DNA of 64,000 nucleotides from Paenibacillus mucilaginosus 3016 (GCF_000250655.1 NC_016935.1:6528001-6592000); one strand, 5' to 3'. Numbered from the stretch's first letter, positions 8,577 to 17,750 are shown. Notes: generated by a model not told the origin, from the sequence alone. Numbers and translations are program-made.

Positions 8577-9610
8577 CGCGTGCCACCTCCAGCTTCAACG
8601 GGGCGCTCCACTTTCGGCGCATCCGGGTGCAGCAGCCAGCAGGCAGCTGAATGGGTTTCGGTCAGCTGGGTCTGCGCCGGATTTTCCTGAACACAGATGT
8701 TCATCGCATAAGGGCAGCGGGCCGCGAACGGGCAGCCCTTCGGTGGTGCGAACAGATCCGGAGGCGTGCCCGGAATCGGCACCAGATCGCTGTCCTTCGG
8801 CTGATCCAGCCGCGGAACCGAACGGAGCAGGCCCCAGGTATAAGGGTGTTTCGGGTTGTAGAAGATCTCGTCGACCGTGCCCTGCTCGGCCACCTGGCCG
8901 GCATACATGACGACAACGCGCTGGGCCATCTCCGCCACGACACCGAGGTCGTGGGTGATCACGATGATGGAGGCTTCCGTCTCTTCGGAGAGCTTCTTCA
9001 TCAGATCGATGATCTGCGCCTGGATCGTTACGTCGAGTGCCGTAGTCGGCTCGTCGGCGATCAGCAGCTTGGGGTTACAGGCCAGGGCAATGGCGATCAT
9101 GACACGCTGGCGCATACCGCCGGAGAATTCATGCGGATACTGGCGGATCCGCCCTTCGGGATTCGAGATGCCGACGAGCTTCAGGATTTCCACCGCGCGG
9201 GCGTCAGCCGCCTTCTGGCTCATGCCCTGGTGCTTGATCAGGCCCTCGGTGATCTGCTTGCCTATGGTCATCGTCGGATTCAGAGAGGTCATCGGATCCT
9301 GGAAGATCATGCCCATCTCCGAGCCGCGGATTTTTTCCATTTGTTTATCGCTGATTTTCGTAATTTCCGTCTTGCCGTCGAAGAGGATCGAGCCGCCTTT
9401 GATGACGCTCGGCGGCGAAGGAATCAGCCTCATGATCGTCTGGGCCGTTACGGATTTGCCGCAGCCGGATTCCCCTACGATCGCAAGCACTTCGCCCTTG
9501 TTCAGGTGAAACGATACGCCGCGGACCGCCTGCACTTCTCCGGCATACGTGTTGAAGGATACCCTAAGGTCCTTGACCTCGAGAAGGGGGTGGACTTTCG
9601 CTTTGGACAT
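8573..9610 (-). CDS. oppD: Oligopeptide ABC transporter ATP-binding protein OppD
   Basis: First nucleotide-binding subunit (345 aa). Walker A GESGCGKSV, signature FSGGMRQRVMIAIAL, Walker B LLIADEPTTALD, H-loop ITHDLGVV, and the family C-terminal cysteine segment CPFAARCPYAMNIC are all present. The degenerate-free motifs imply an active ATPase site. It follows oppC after 15 bases and overlaps oppF by 4 bases. Confidence 0.95.
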   Translation of the reverse strand: MSKAKVHPLLEVKDLRVSFNTYAGEVQAVRGVSFHLNKGEVLAIVGESGCGKSVTAQTIMRLIPSPPSVIKGGSILFDGKTEITKISDKQMEKIRGSEMGMIFQDPMTSLNPTMTIGKQITEGLIKHQGMSQKAADARAVEILKLVGISNPEGRIRQYPHEFSGGMRQRVMIAIALACNPKLLIADEPTTALDVTIQAQIIDLMKKLSEETEASIIVITHDLGVVAEMAQRVVVMYAGQVAEQGTVDEIFYNPKHPYTWGLLRSVPRLDQPKDSDLVPIPGTPPDLFAPPKGCPFAARCPYAMNICVQENPAQTQLTETHSAACWLLHPDAPKVERPVEAGGGTR

Positions 9611-9625
9611 AGTGGTGCTCCCTCC

Positions 9626-10543
9626 CTACTTCCGCATCTTCGGATCGAGCGCATCGCGGAGGCCGTCACCGAGCAGATTGAAGCTCATGAGAATTAATGA
9701 GAATATGACTGTCGGAATCAGTACTTTATAAGGGTAGATCGTCATGCTCTTGACACCGTCGGAGAGAAGCGAGCCGAGTGATGCCAGCGGCGGCCGTACC
9801 CCGAGGCCGATGAAGCTCAGGAACGACTCAACGAAGATCGCGTTCGGTACGACAAAGGTAATCTGAACGATAATGATGCCGAGCGCGTTCGGAATCAGGT
9901 GGCGCAGGATAATCCGGGACGGCGAAGCGCCGAGCGTACGTGCGGCGAGGACGAACTCCTGTTCCTTCAGCGTCAGAATCTGGCCGCGCACCAGACGCGC
10001 CATCGGCACCCAGCCGGTGATCGAGTAAGCCAGAATGATGGTCCAGATGCTCGGACCGATCGTCATGATCATGAGGATCGTGATGAGCAGGAACGGAATC
10101 GAATATACGATCTCGATAACGCGCTGCATGATATCATCGACGCGTCCGCCGAAGTACGCGGAGATGCCCCCGTACAGGATGCCGATGACGAAGTCGATCA
10201 GAGCGGCGACAATCCCGATGAACAGGGAAATCCGCGTGCCCCACCATACCCGCACCCACAGGTCGCGCCCGAAATCGTCGGTGCCGAACCAGTGAGCGGC
10301 CGAAGGCCATTGGTTGCGGATCGTATACGTCTGTGTCGCATAGTCATAGCTTGAGAAGAAAGGCGCCAGGATCGCCATGACCATCAGGCTGAGGAGCGTG
10401 TACAGCCCCAGCATGGCCAGCTTGTTCTTTCTGAGTCTCCGCCAAGCGTCCTTCCAATAGCTCAAAGAGGGTCGTACGATCACTTCCTGCGATTGGCTTG
10501 ACTTGGACAGAGGCTGAAATGCGTTGTTCTCCATTGTCTGCAT
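9626..10543 (-). CDS. oppC: Oligopeptide ABC transporter permease OppC
   Basis: Inner-membrane permease (305 aa) with an N-terminal OppC-type membrane segment (KNKLAMLGLYTLLSLMVMAI) and a large external loop before the five-helix permease domain. The cytoplasmic EAA-type loop ARTLGASPSRIILRHLIPNA contacts the ATPases. It pairs with OppB; five bases separate it from the oppB stop. Confidence 0.94.
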   Translation of the reverse strand: MQTMENNAFQPLSKSSQSQEVIVRPSLSYWKDAWRRLRKNKLAMLGLYTLLSLMVMAILAPFFSSYDYATQTYTIRNQWPSAAHWFGTDDFGRDLWVRVWWGTRISLFIGIVAALIDFVIGILYGGISAYFGGRVDDIMQRVIEIVYSIPFLLITILMIMTIGPSIWTIILAYSITGWVPMARLVRGQILTLKEQEFVLAARTLGASPSRIILRHLIPNALGIIIVQITFVVPNAIFVESFLSFIGLGVRPPLASLGSLLSDGVKSMTIYPYKVLIPTVIFSLILMSFNLLGDGLRDALDPKMRK

Positions 10544-10548
10544 CCCTG

Positions 10549-11478
10549 TTACCCCTTTCCTTTGGCCAAACGAATCCGCGGATCAATGAAGCCGTACGCA
10601 ATATCCGTCAGGAACAAGACAAAGACGAGAATGACGGAATAGAAAATCGTAAGACCGCTGATCATCGTATAATCGTTGGTGAGAATAGACTGTACGAAGT
10701 GCTTGCCGAGACCCGGCACCGAGAAGATCTGTTCCACGACGAGCGTGCCGGTGATGACGCCGACGAAGACCGGACCGATGATCGTGACGATCGGCAGCAG
10801 CGCGTTGCGGAAAATATGCTTGAGCACGATGGACGAGCCCGAAAGGCCCTTGGCCTTGGCGGTCTTGATGTAGTCCTGGTTGACGACATCGAGCATCGAG
10901 GTTCTCATGAGACGGGCCAGGATCGCCATCGTACCAAACGACAGGGCAATGGCCGGCAGGATGCGGTGCTCCGGTTCGAACCAAAGGCCCGGAGGCAGCC
11001 ATTTGAGCTTTACGCCTACAAAATAAGAAAGAAGAGGCCCGAGGACAAAAGACGGGATCGATACCCCTGCCACAGCGGTGAACATGGCGGTATAGTCCCA
11101 GTTGGTGTTATGGCGCAGAGCGGCAATGGTGCCAAGGGTGATGCCTCCGGCCAAAGCGAGAAGAATCGACCAGATGCCAAGCTCCATGGAAGCCCCCATC
11201 CCCTGTCCTATGACCTCGGTCACCTTGCGGGCGGGATATTGGAACGAGACACCCAGATCTCCCTTAATTACGTTGCCGAGGTACAAGAAATACTGCTCGG
11301 ACAAAGGCTTATCGAGTCCGTACTGCCTGGCGAGAATCGCCTTCTGCTCCTGCGTCAGCTTCTCCGAATTCTCGAACGGGTCGCCGGGCAGATTCTTCAT
11401 GAGCACGAACGTAAGCGTGACAATCAGCCATATGGTGATCACTGCGTAGAGAAGACGGCGCAGCGTATAGCGCAGCAT
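10549..11478 (-). CDS. oppB: Oligopeptide ABC transporter permease OppB
   Basis: Permease (309 aa) with the OppB N-terminal helix RYTLRRLLYAVITIWLIVT and the conserved FVLMKNLPGDPF segment, followed by five more membrane helices and the EAA-type loop AKGLSGSSIVLKHIFRNALL. The ATG at 11478 lies 7 bases after AGGAGG; the frame stays open six codons further but without a ribosome binding site. It is separated from oppA by 94 bases holding a stem-loop, which probably lets oppA be made in excess. Confidence 0.95.
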   Translation of the reverse strand: MLRYTLRRLLYAVITIWLIVTLTFVLMKNLPGDPFENSEKLTQEQKAILARQYGLDKPLSEQYFLYLGNVIKGDLGVSFQYPARKVTEVIGQGMGASMELGIWSILLALAGGITLGTIAALRHNTNWDYTAMFTAVAGVSIPSFVLGPLLSYFVGVKLKWLPPGLWFEPEHRILPAIALSFGTMAILARLMRTSMLDVVNQDYIKTAKAKGLSGSSIVLKHIFRNALLPIVTIIGPVFVGVITGTLVVEQIFSVPGLGKHFVQSILTNDYTMISGLTIFYSVILVFVLFLTDIAYGFIDPRIRLAKGKG

Positions 11479-11520
11479 AATCATTCCTCCTAACATTCAG
11501 TTTCTGCAATCAGACAGAAG

Positions 11521-11551
11521 GAGCCGCCCTTCGCTTAGCGGAAGACGGCTC
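11521..11551 (-). terminator. Intercistronic stem-loop between oppA and oppB (partial terminator or RNA stabiliser)
   Basis: GAGCCGTCTT pairs with AAGGGCGGCTC across a CCGCTAAGCG-type inner stem. There is no T run on the minus strand, so read-through into oppBCDF is expected. This is the usual device for raising the binding protein above the membrane subunits. Confidence 0.6.
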
Positions 11552-11572
11552 TTTCCTATAAGTTGTTGCTTC

Positions 11573-13234
11573 TTACTTCACGGAAGCCCACTTCAGTTCG
11601 AACTCTACGCCGTATGGAGGGAAGAGCATGCCATCGATCTTCGTGCTCTTCACCCAGCTCAGGGCACGGAAGTAGTTCGGAAGAATCGGCATTTCCTGCA
11701 GGAGAATCTTCTCTGCATCCACCATGTACTGTGCACGCTTCGCTTTGTCCAGCTCGTTCTGTGCAGCTGTAATCAGCTTGTCATACTCAGGGTTGGACCA
11801 GTCCACATCGTTGAACTCGCCGCCCGTGATCCACATGTCGAGGAACGTCATCGGATCGTTGTAATCCGCGCCCCAGCCGGAGACCGAAGCCTGGTACTTG
11901 TGGTTGTTCTCGTTGTCGACACGCAGCTTGTGCGGCAGCGGCTGAGCTGTAACGTCTACGCCGAGGTTCTGCTTCCACTGGGCTACGATGAACTCAACGG
12001 ATTTCGGACCGGTATTGTGGTCGTCAACCTGGATGGTGAAGTTAGGCAGCGACTGCAGACCGAGCTCGGCCAGACCTTCCTTGAGCAGTGCCTTGGCTTT
12101 CTCCGGATCGAACTTCGGCATCAGATCGCCTGCCGACTTGCGGAATTCGTTCCCGTTGCCGTCGCTTGTGCCGTTAGGTACGAAGCCGGTAGCCGGTACA
12201 GGACCTTTACCCATAACCGTCTCGATGTAAGCCTTGTTGTCGATCGCCATGCCGAGGGCTTGACGGACTTTCTTGTTGGCGAATGCCGGAACGTTCTTCT
12301 CGTTCAGCTTGATGTACCAGGAGGACAGCTCAGGCTGGAGCACGTACTCCGGCTTGCCTTCCCACAGACCGATATTGTCCGCGCTGATGACTTGAAGATC
12401 GGAAGCGCCGGTCTGGAACAGGTTCAGACCCGTGCTTTCTTCCTTCACAATGTTCAGGGTCACTTTCTCAAGCTTCACATTGTCTTTGTCCCAGTACTTG
12501 TCGTTCTTCACGAGAACGAGCTGTTGTTCATGCGCCCACTTCTCGAGCTTGAACGGACCTGCGCCGATAACGGACTCGGCATCCGCACCGTTTTTATTTC
12601 CGAACTTATCAACCACGTCCTGGCGCTGCGGGAAGAACGTCAGGAAGGAGAGCTGCTCGGTGAAGAACGGAATCGGACGCTCCAGCGTGATTTCAAGCGT
12701 CTTGTCGTCGATGGCCTTTACGCCCATCTCTTTCTTCTTCGCTTCAACTTCTTCCGGAGTCTTCGCTTTCTGCACGTCTGCGCCGCCCTTAACCCATGCC
12801 ACCATGAAGGAATAGAGCGCCTTCGTCGCAGGGTCTACCGAGCGCTGGAAGGAGTATACGAAGTCCTGTGCTTTAACCGGTGTGCCGTCGGAATAAGTAA
12901 CGCCGTCTCTCAGCGTGATCGTGTAAGTTTTGCCGTCCGCGGATACTTTAGGCATGTCCTTCGCAAGCGCAGGCTCCGCCTTGTTATCCTTATTCATGCG
13001 ATACAGACCTTCACCTACAGCGTTCAGCACCGTGAACCCTGCGATCTGCGTTGTTTTGGATACATCGAGAGCACCCGGCTCCGTACGGTAGTTCAGCGTA
13101 ACTTCCTGCTTCACAGCACCCGCATCTTTATTGTCGCCTGCGGCATTGTTGTTTGTCTCGCCGCTGCAGCCTGCGGCCGCGCCCCCGATAACGGTCAATA
13201 CAACCGTCGTAGCCAAAAATTTACGAACGTTCAT
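11573..13234 (-). CDS. oppA: Oligopeptide-binding lipoprotein OppA
   Basis: Extracellular solute-binding protein (family 5, 553 aa) that captures peptides for OppBCDF. The signal peptide ends in a lipobox with Cys at residue 23 (AAAGCSGE). The family 5 signature (GEGLYRMNKDNKAEPALAKDMPKVSADGKT region) follows near residue 75, and the paired peptide-binding lobes span the rest, including WGADYNDPMTFLD near the C-terminus, as in OppA of Bacillus. First gene of the operon, preceded by a strong promoter and a roughly 150-base leader. Confidence 0.95.
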   Translation of the reverse strand: MNVRKFLATTVVLTVIGGAAAGCSGETNNNAAGDNKDAGAVKQEVTLNYRTEPGALDVSKTTQIAGFTVLNAVGEGLYRMNKDNKAEPALAKDMPKVSADGKTYTITLRDGVTYSDGTPVKAQDFVYSFQRSVDPATKALYSFMVAWVKGGADVQKAKTPEEVEAKKKEMGVKAIDDKTLEITLERPIPFFTEQLSFLTFFPQRQDVVDKFGNKNGADAESVIGAGPFKLEKWAHEQQLVLVKNDKYWDKDNVKLEKVTLNIVKEESTGLNLFQTGASDLQVISADNIGLWEGKPEYVLQPELSSWYIKLNEKNVPAFANKKVRQALGMAIDNKAYIETVMGKGPVPATGFVPNGTSDGNGNEFRKSAGDLMPKFDPEKAKALLKEGLAELGLQSLPNFTIQVDDHNTGPKSVEFIVAQWKQNLGVDVTAQPLPHKLRVDNENNHKYQASVSGWGADYNDPMTFLDMWITGGEFNDVDWSNPEYDKLITAAQNELDKAKRAQYMVDAEKILLQEMPILPNYFRALSWVKSTKIDGMLFPPYGVEFELKWASVK

Positions 13235-13271
13235 ACAGTCGCTCCTTTAATTTCAAGATATATAAGATCAA

Positions 13272-13286
13272 GAACGATAATCGTTC
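13272..13286. promoter_or_regulatory. Perfect palindrome in the oppA leader
   Basis: GAACGATAATCGTTC is a perfect inverted repeat (7-bp arms around one central base), 38 bases upstream of the oppA start and about 110 bases downstream of the promoter. Possible operator for a dimeric regulator; no regulator is identified. Confidence 0.4.
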
Positions 13287-13392
13287 ATGACTTCGGGGAA
13301 GATAGGTTCACATGACGAAATATGTAATTTAATAGAAACGTTTGTCGTGTGAACATTCATGACATGTTAGTGACACGAAGAGCATAGAATAG

Positions 13393-13421
13393 ATAATAAC
13401 GAATTTACAGCGACTTGTAAA
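13393..13421 (-). promoter_or_regulatory. Sigma-A promoter of oppABCDF
   Basis: TTTACA (13416-13421) and TATTAT (13393-13398) on the minus strand are 17 bases apart, in an AT-rich stretch that stands out from the GC-rich surroundings. The rest of the 13235-13602 gap holds the palindrome, an AT-rich leader and the next terminator. Confidence 0.75.
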
Positions 13422-13516
13422 CCTGCAATATCGAGTGAAAACGTTGCCAGATAGAAATTATACAACCATAGGTTAATAAAATCTACAAACATTTTTTTCC
13501 CGGCGGGAAAAACCTT

Positions 13517-13551
13517 AAAAAATGGAAAAGAGAGCCTTTTCATAGACTCTC
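13517..13551 (-). terminator. Intrinsic terminator after the DUF3397 gene
   Basis: On the minus strand GAGAGTC and GGCTCTC form a 7-bp stem with one G-U pair, followed by TTTTCC and a further run of six T. Confidence 0.7.
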
Positions 13552-13602
13552 CCAGTATAAGACAAAATTATGCATTTGTCGATTTCCAAGTATTCTCATA
13601 GG

Positions 13603-13995
13603 TTATGTAATCATATACTTGCCGATCCCGACCAGCAGAAGAAGCACGTAGCAGGCCGACAAAAAGACAAATCCCACCCGGCCCAGCGTCCGGGCGATCC
13701 GCACCAGATCGACTTTGCCCCTCTTGCGGTTCTGCATGTTGCCCAGCAGCCCGGCCGCCACAAGAAAGAGCAGCAGCACGGTCCAGCCGAGCATCCCCGA
13801 TCCGAAGATGTTCCTGCTCATCACCGCCACGGAACCGATCAGAAACACGGATGTGATGTCCATGCTGTAGTGCGTTGCTTTGCGTTTGTCCCGCGTCAGC
13901 CCGTAGACCGCCCCCCAGGTCAGGAGGAACGCCGCAAAAGGCACCAGCGCGAGAAGCAGATAAAGCTGTTGAAGCCACTGCAGCAGTACGATCAA
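13603..13995 (-). CDS. DUF3397 family membrane protein
   Basis: Small integral membrane protein (130 aa) with four predicted helices, for example LYLLLALVPFAAFLLTWGAV near the N-terminus and ACYVLLLLVGIGKYMI at the end. The second cytoplasmic loop is basic (GLTRDKRKATHYSMD). Function unknown. The start overlaps the stop of the upstream reductase gene by 4 bases, so the two are translationally coupled. Family assigned from the length, topology and the panE/dcw neighbourhood. Confidence 0.8.
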   Translation of the reverse strand: MIVLLQWLQQLYLLLALVPFAAFLLTWGAVYGLTRDKRKATHYSMDITSVFLIGSVAVMSRNIFGSGMLGWTVLLLFLVAAGLLGNMQNRKRGKVDLVRIARTLGRVGFVFLSACYVLLLLVGIGKYMIT

Positions 13996-15014
13996 TCTTC
14001 ATCCCCCGATTCTATTGGCATTGTTGCGGGCTGCCCTCTCGTATGCCGCCCCTTCTCCTCCAGCGCACGGACCAGCGTGTACAGCGTCTCGTTGACGGGC
14101 AGCCGCACGTCCAGCCTCTGCGCTTCGCGCAGCAGTCCGCCGTTGATCGCCCCGATCTCCGTGGGCCGGCCCGCCAGCACGTCCTGCAGCATGGAGGACC
14201 GGTTGGCGGCCGTCGCCCGGCAGACGGACAGCACCTGCTCCCATAACCCCGGGTCCAGGGGGATCCCGAGACGCCGGGCCAGCTCCTCCCCCTCGCCGAG
14301 CAGCTCCCGCATCAGCTGCGGAACGCCCGGAAGAAGCGGCAGTTCGCCGTTCGGGACCTGCAGGATCGCCGTAAGCGGGTTGATGACGGCGTTCATGAGC
14401 AGCTTCTGCCAAACCCGTTGTTGGATGTTGTTCGACACCTCCGCCCGGAATCCTGCCCTCTCAAGGAGTGCCGCCAGATTTTTTTGTACGGAGAGCGCCG
14501 AACCTCCTTCCCCCGCGGCAGCACCGATCCAAGTCGTGCCTTTCCCGGTGTGGAGAGCCTCCGTGTCCGTCTGTTTGAGCGCGCCTTCCGTCGTGACGGC
14601 CAGGAGCAACCGCTGCAGCGGGAACGCCTCCGCCAGCACTTCCGCATGGCCGATCCCGTTCTGCAGACAGACCAGAACGGCATCCTCCGGGAGCAGGCGG
14701 CGGAGCGCCTCAGCGAAACCCGGCGTAACGGCGGTCTGCTTCACCGTAAGCAGCACCCAATGCCCACCGGGGGCTGCGCCCCGGTCCGGACCGTCACTGC
14801 CTTCGAGCAGGCGGACGGCGGGACGCACATGCAGAGGAGCCTGCGCCCCCCCGCCCGCTACGCCAAGTGTCAGCCCCTCCGCCTCAAGCCGCCGCCCCTG
14901 TTCGGGTCTGCGCACGACCAGCTCCACCGCAACGCCGGCTGCGGCGAGCCGCCCGCCGAAAAGCATCCCCAGCGAGCCCGCTCCAACGATCGTTACTTTT
15001 GCCTTCATTCTCAT
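13992..15014 (-). CDS. 2-dehydropantoate 2-reductase (ApbA/PanE family)
   Basis: NADPH-dependent reductase (340 aa) of the ketopantoate reductase family; the panE reaction makes pantoate for coenzyme A. The Rossmann motif VGAGSLGMLFGGRLA is at the N-terminus, the LQNGIGH motif near residue 125, and the catalytic lysine region VWQKLLMNAVINPLTA near 205, where K-x-x-x-N is the family pattern. Another PanE-like paralogue could exist elsewhere, so pantothenate synthesis is inferred. In B. subtilis the same position near bshC and mraZ is held by ylbQ. The second ATG (15008) is an alternative start. Confidence 0.85.
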   Translation of the reverse strand: MRMKAKVTIVGAGSLGMLFGGRLAAAGVAVELVVRRPEQGRRLEAEGLTLGVAGGGAQAPLHVRPAVRLLEGSDGPDRGAAPGGHWVLLTVKQTAVTPGFAEALRRLLPEDAVLVCLQNGIGHAEVLAEAFPLQRLLLAVTTEGALKQTDTEALHTGKGTTWIGAAAGEGGSALSVQKNLAALLERAGFRAEVSNNIQQRVWQKLLMNAVINPLTAILQVPNGELPLLPGVPQLMRELLGEGEELARRLGIPLDPGLWEQVLSVCRATAANRSSMLQDVLAGRPTEIGAINGGLLREAQRLDVRLPVNETLYTLVRALEEKGRHTRGQPATMPIESGDED

Positions 15015-15098
15015 CTGCCCCCGCCCTTGACTTCTCTTGTTTCTTCATCATACCAAACCGGTCCGCCCGGGGGCCATCCCTCCCCTCCTCGCGGACAT

Positions 15099-15150
15099 GC
15101 AAAAGCCCCCGGACCTAAGGACGCTGATGCGCCTTCGGGCGGGGGCTTGC
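15099..15150 (-). terminator. Intrinsic terminator after rsfA
   Basis: AAGCCCCCG and CGGGGGCTT arms are followed on the minus strand by TTTTG. It lies about 65 bases after the rsfA stop. Confidence 0.75.
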
Positions 15151-15214
15151 GCGGCGGGGACTGCTGCTGCAATCGGAATATGTATCGCTTCTCCGGAGGA
15201 CGACGCGGGAGAGC

Positions 15215-15862
15215 CTATTCGATCCGCTCCAGGTTCCCGTTCTCATCCATCTTGAACTTGGCCTTGCTCTCTTCCTCTTCTTCCGTCAGGAACGCCAGCT
15301 TGCGGGCACGGTCCATGATCTGAATGAGTGCTTTGTAATCATCGTTCACCACCCGGTAGTCCGTAGCGGTATCGTTCACCTGGCGGCTCAGCTCTTCATT
15401 GAGGCTTCGCAGTCGGTCGAGCTCATCCTGCTTATCGCCCAGTTCCTTCTCGAGCTGCCGGACATGGCGGGTCATCTCCTGGTAACTTCCCTTCCACTGC
15501 CGCAGGAACCGGATGACCGCATCGACCGAAAGTTCTTCGACGATCCCTTCGCTGCGTCCGCTCGGCTCGGGCAGTACCGTGCCGATGCCCGAAGCGACGG
15601 AAGCAAAGGCGGGAGCCGCCTGTTTCTTATGCTGGTTGCGCTTTTGACGCTGAGCCTTGGCGATGCCGATCGCCGCCTCGTATTTTTTGCGGACAAACGA
15701 GTTCCAGCGGAAACCGCAGGCGGCGGCGGTTCTGCCGATCTTCTCCCCGACTTCCTCGAAGGCGGCGAGCTGCGTGCTCCCTTCGCGGATATGCCGGAGC
15801 GTGACCTCCGCCAGTATCAAATCATCTTCCTCGCTCCAAGCGTCTTGTCTAATGGCCGTCAT
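15215..15862 (-). CDS. rsfA: RsfA family prespore-type transcription factor
   Basis: DNA-binding protein (215 aa) of the RsfA family, which in B. subtilis adjusts sigma-F-dependent transcription in the forespore. A Myb/SANT-like domain at the start has the spaced tryptophans/aromatics (RQDAWSEEDDLILAEVTL ... CGFRWNSFVRKKYE), followed by a basic linker and a long coiled coil (about residues 135-185, HVRQLEKELGDKQDELDRLR) probably used for dimerisation. ATG at 15862 is 9 bases from AGGAGG; longer frames add Pro/Arg-rich sequence without a binding site. A GC hairpin (GGGGCC/GGCCCC, near 15881-15896) lies in the leader. Confidence 0.85.
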   Translation of the reverse strand: MTAIRQDAWSEEDDLILAEVTLRHIREGSTQLAAFEEVGEKIGRTAAACGFRWNSFVRKKYEAAIGIAKAQRQKRNQHKKQAAPAFASVASGIGTVLPEPSGRSEGIVEELSVDAVIRFLRQWKGSYQEMTRHVRQLEKELGDKQDELDRLRSLNEELSRQVNDTATDYRVVNDDYKALIQIMDRARKLAFLTEEEEESKAKFKMDENGNLERIE

Positions 15863-16087
15863 CGAAGCCGTCCTCCTAACCCCGGGGCCTTGGCCCCACA
15901 TCTATGATCGGTGCTGCATGAATGTGTTGCGTTACTTTATCTCTATGCCCATGGTAGAGTTCATAGAATACTTTTCTAGTATTTTGTATTGCCATTTTTG
16001 CAGGACGTCATACATCATCCCCGCGGAAAAAGGAAACCGTATGGAGGAAGCCCCCGCCAAATGACTCAAATTCGTCACCGAATAACA

Positions 16088-16116
16088 TTTACACTGATGG
16101 GCGCTTTCGTTATAAT
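16088..16116 (+). promoter_or_regulatory. Sigma-A promoter of the DUF2626 gene
   Basis: TTTACA (16088-16093) and a perfect TATAAT (16111-16116) are 17 bases apart. The remaining part of the 15863-16169 gap is the AT-rich divergent leader of rsfA; no other gene is visible there. Confidence 0.85.
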
Positions 16117-16169
16117 GTTGGTTAGTACGTAAAGTTTGGTAATGTTGACTGAAGAGAGGGGGATACAGG

Positions 16170-16400
16170 ATGGATCGCATGTTTCGTGTTCTTGGCTTCT
16201 GGACACTTGTGATCGGGCTCGCGGCGCTCGCCGGCGACTTTATCCCGATGGCATTGATCTTTTTTGCCCAAACGGCGATTTTCATGCTCTTAGGATACAT
16301 GAAATTGTCCGAACGTGCCTACATATTGATTTTTTGGGGATACATGATCCTCTCGTTCACGGGGTTCACGTATTGGTCTTTCTTCAAAATGCACGTGTAG
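16170..16400 (+). CDS. DUF2626 family small membrane protein
   Basis: Membrane protein of 76 aa, function unknown, with three closely packed hydrophobic segments (VLGFWTLVIGLAALAG, ALIFFAQTAIFMLLGYM, AYILIFWGYMILSFTGFTY) and short polar loops. The length and pattern match the DUF2626 family (YqgY of B. subtilis). AGGGGGATACAGG precedes the ATG. It is monocistronic, framed by its own promoter and terminator. Confidence 0.85.
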   Translation: MDRMFRVLGFWTLVIGLAALAGDFIPMALIFFAQTAIFMLLGYMKLSERAYILIFWGYMILSFTGFTYWSFFKMHV

Positions 16401-16435
16401 TACAAGCCCTCCGGCCTTCGGCATAAGAAACAGGA

Positions 16436-16482
16436 TAAACGGCTGCGCACTTCCCCGTGGAAGAACGCAGCCGTTTATTTGT
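16436..16482 (+). terminator. Intrinsic terminator of the DUF2626 gene
   Basis: AAACGGCTGCG pairs with CGCAGCCGTTT, followed by ATTTG. Perfect 11-bp outer stem. Confidence 0.85.
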
Positions 16483-16552
16483 GCACGGAAGGAAGGAGCA
16501 TCCGGACTGCCGCGCCGCGGGTGTGGAAAGCTCCGCCCCCTCCCCCCTGATG

Positions 16553-17722
16553 TTAAAGTGTCAGTCCCCTGCCGCCTTTGATCTGGATCAGCACCTTGAA
16601 CAGCTCCCCCATACTGTCACCGATCAGCAGCTGCCGGATCGCCCGGTTCCGCCGGGCCGCCGGGGAGAACGGATCCCTGGCATCATGATCCTGCAGCTTC
16701 TCGAGCACCCGGCCGTACCGGATCAGGAACGCCTTCTGCGTCATGAGCTCTTCGGCCGCAAGCCCGCACTCCCGCCCCTCCCCGATCAGCGCGCTGAAGG
16801 CGGTATGGGAAGTGATGTCCCGGCTGCCCGGAGCTTCGAGCGGCGTGTCCGAAGCCCGGTGCCCGTGATAGCAGAGGAGCGTGCCGTGCATACGGTGCGC
16901 CGCGTACAGCTCCTCGCGCTCGCAGCCGTAGTCGATCGTCATCAGGACGCTGCCCGGGGCGAGTGACCCGGAGACCCGGCGCAGCCAGGCCAGGGCATCC
17001 AGCGGAACCTCGAAGCGCTGGCCTTCCCGGCGGGGCAGCGCCTCCCGCTCGATGAACGAAGCGAGCTCTCCGCCGGCGGGTACCGGCCGCAGCACCTCGG
17101 CCAGCCGTCCCGCAGCTTCATCCCATCCGACGGCGATCTCCTGCCATTGGCCGCTGCGGTAGACGATACGGTAGACCGGCATGGCGTCCGGCAGCTCGTT
17201 CGAATACACCAGCGTATTCGGCCAGGGCCCTTCCGCCAGCCACTCGTCTTCGCCCAGGAAGCGGATGCGGTCCGCGTGCGCTCCCCATGCCTCGGCCTGC
17301 AGCCTGCGGTGATAAGGGCTGACCTCGACGCTGACAAAGGTCATCCGCCCGTACGCCTCCGGACAGCTCTCGCGGAGCCAATCCAGCACCTGCCCGGCCA
17401 GCCGGCCGCTGCCTCCGCCCCATTCCGCCAGCGTCCACGCCCCTTCCCGCCCTTCCGCGAACGCGGCGGCGTATCCGACAACGGCCTCACCGAGCAGGCT
17501 TCCCACCGAAGCGGCGGTATAAAAATCGCCCCCGCGGCCGATCTTCTCTTCATCCCGCATATAATAGCCGCAAGGCTCATGATACAGGCACAGCTGCATA
17601 TAATCACGGAAGGACAGGAGTCCGCCCTGCTCCGCCATGGCCTGACGGATGATACCGAGAAGCAGCTCACCGGCCGCTGCCGCGGAAGCGTTTTTCTCTA
17701 TTTGACCTGAATTTGTCACCAC
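16553..17722 (-). CDS. Class I SAM-dependent methyltransferase, MidA/NDUFAF7 family (DUF185)
   Basis: Protein of 389 aa resembling the bacterial relatives of mitochondrial NDUFAF7, a protein arginine methyltransferase. The N-terminus has the family block FRDYMQLCLYHEPCGYYMR and GRGGDFYTAASVGSLLGE (residues about 38-78); the SAM site is LAEWGGGSGRLAGQVLDWL near 97; VYSNELPDAMPVYRI near 170 and VLMTIDYGC near 260 are typical. The glycine motif has Trp (EWGGGSG) where E-x-G-x-G-x-G is usual. Start is GTG at 17722 with only a modest GGGTGGA site. The substrate in bacteria is not known. It stands alone, divergent from the lipoprotein gene. Confidence 0.85.
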   Translation of the reverse strand: MVTNSGQIEKNASAAAAGELLLGIIRQAMAEQGGLLSFRDYMQLCLYHEPCGYYMRDEEKIGRGGDFYTAASVGSLLGEAVVGYAAAFAEGREGAWTLAEWGGGSGRLAGQVLDWLRESCPEAYGRMTFVSVEVSPYHRRLQAEAWGAHADRIRFLGEDEWLAEGPWPNTLVYSNELPDAMPVYRIVYRSGQWQEIAVGWDEAAGRLAEVLRPVPAGGELASFIEREALPRREGQRFEVPLDALAWLRRVSGSLAPGSVLMTIDYGCEREELYAAHRMHGTLLCYHGHRASDTPLEAPGSRDITSHTAFSALIGEGRECGLAAEELMTQKAFLIRYGRVLEKLQDHDARDPFSPAARRNRAIRQLLIGDSMGELFKVLIQIKGGRGLTL

Positions 17723-17750
17723 ATTCCACCCGCTTTATCCATCAAATTCC

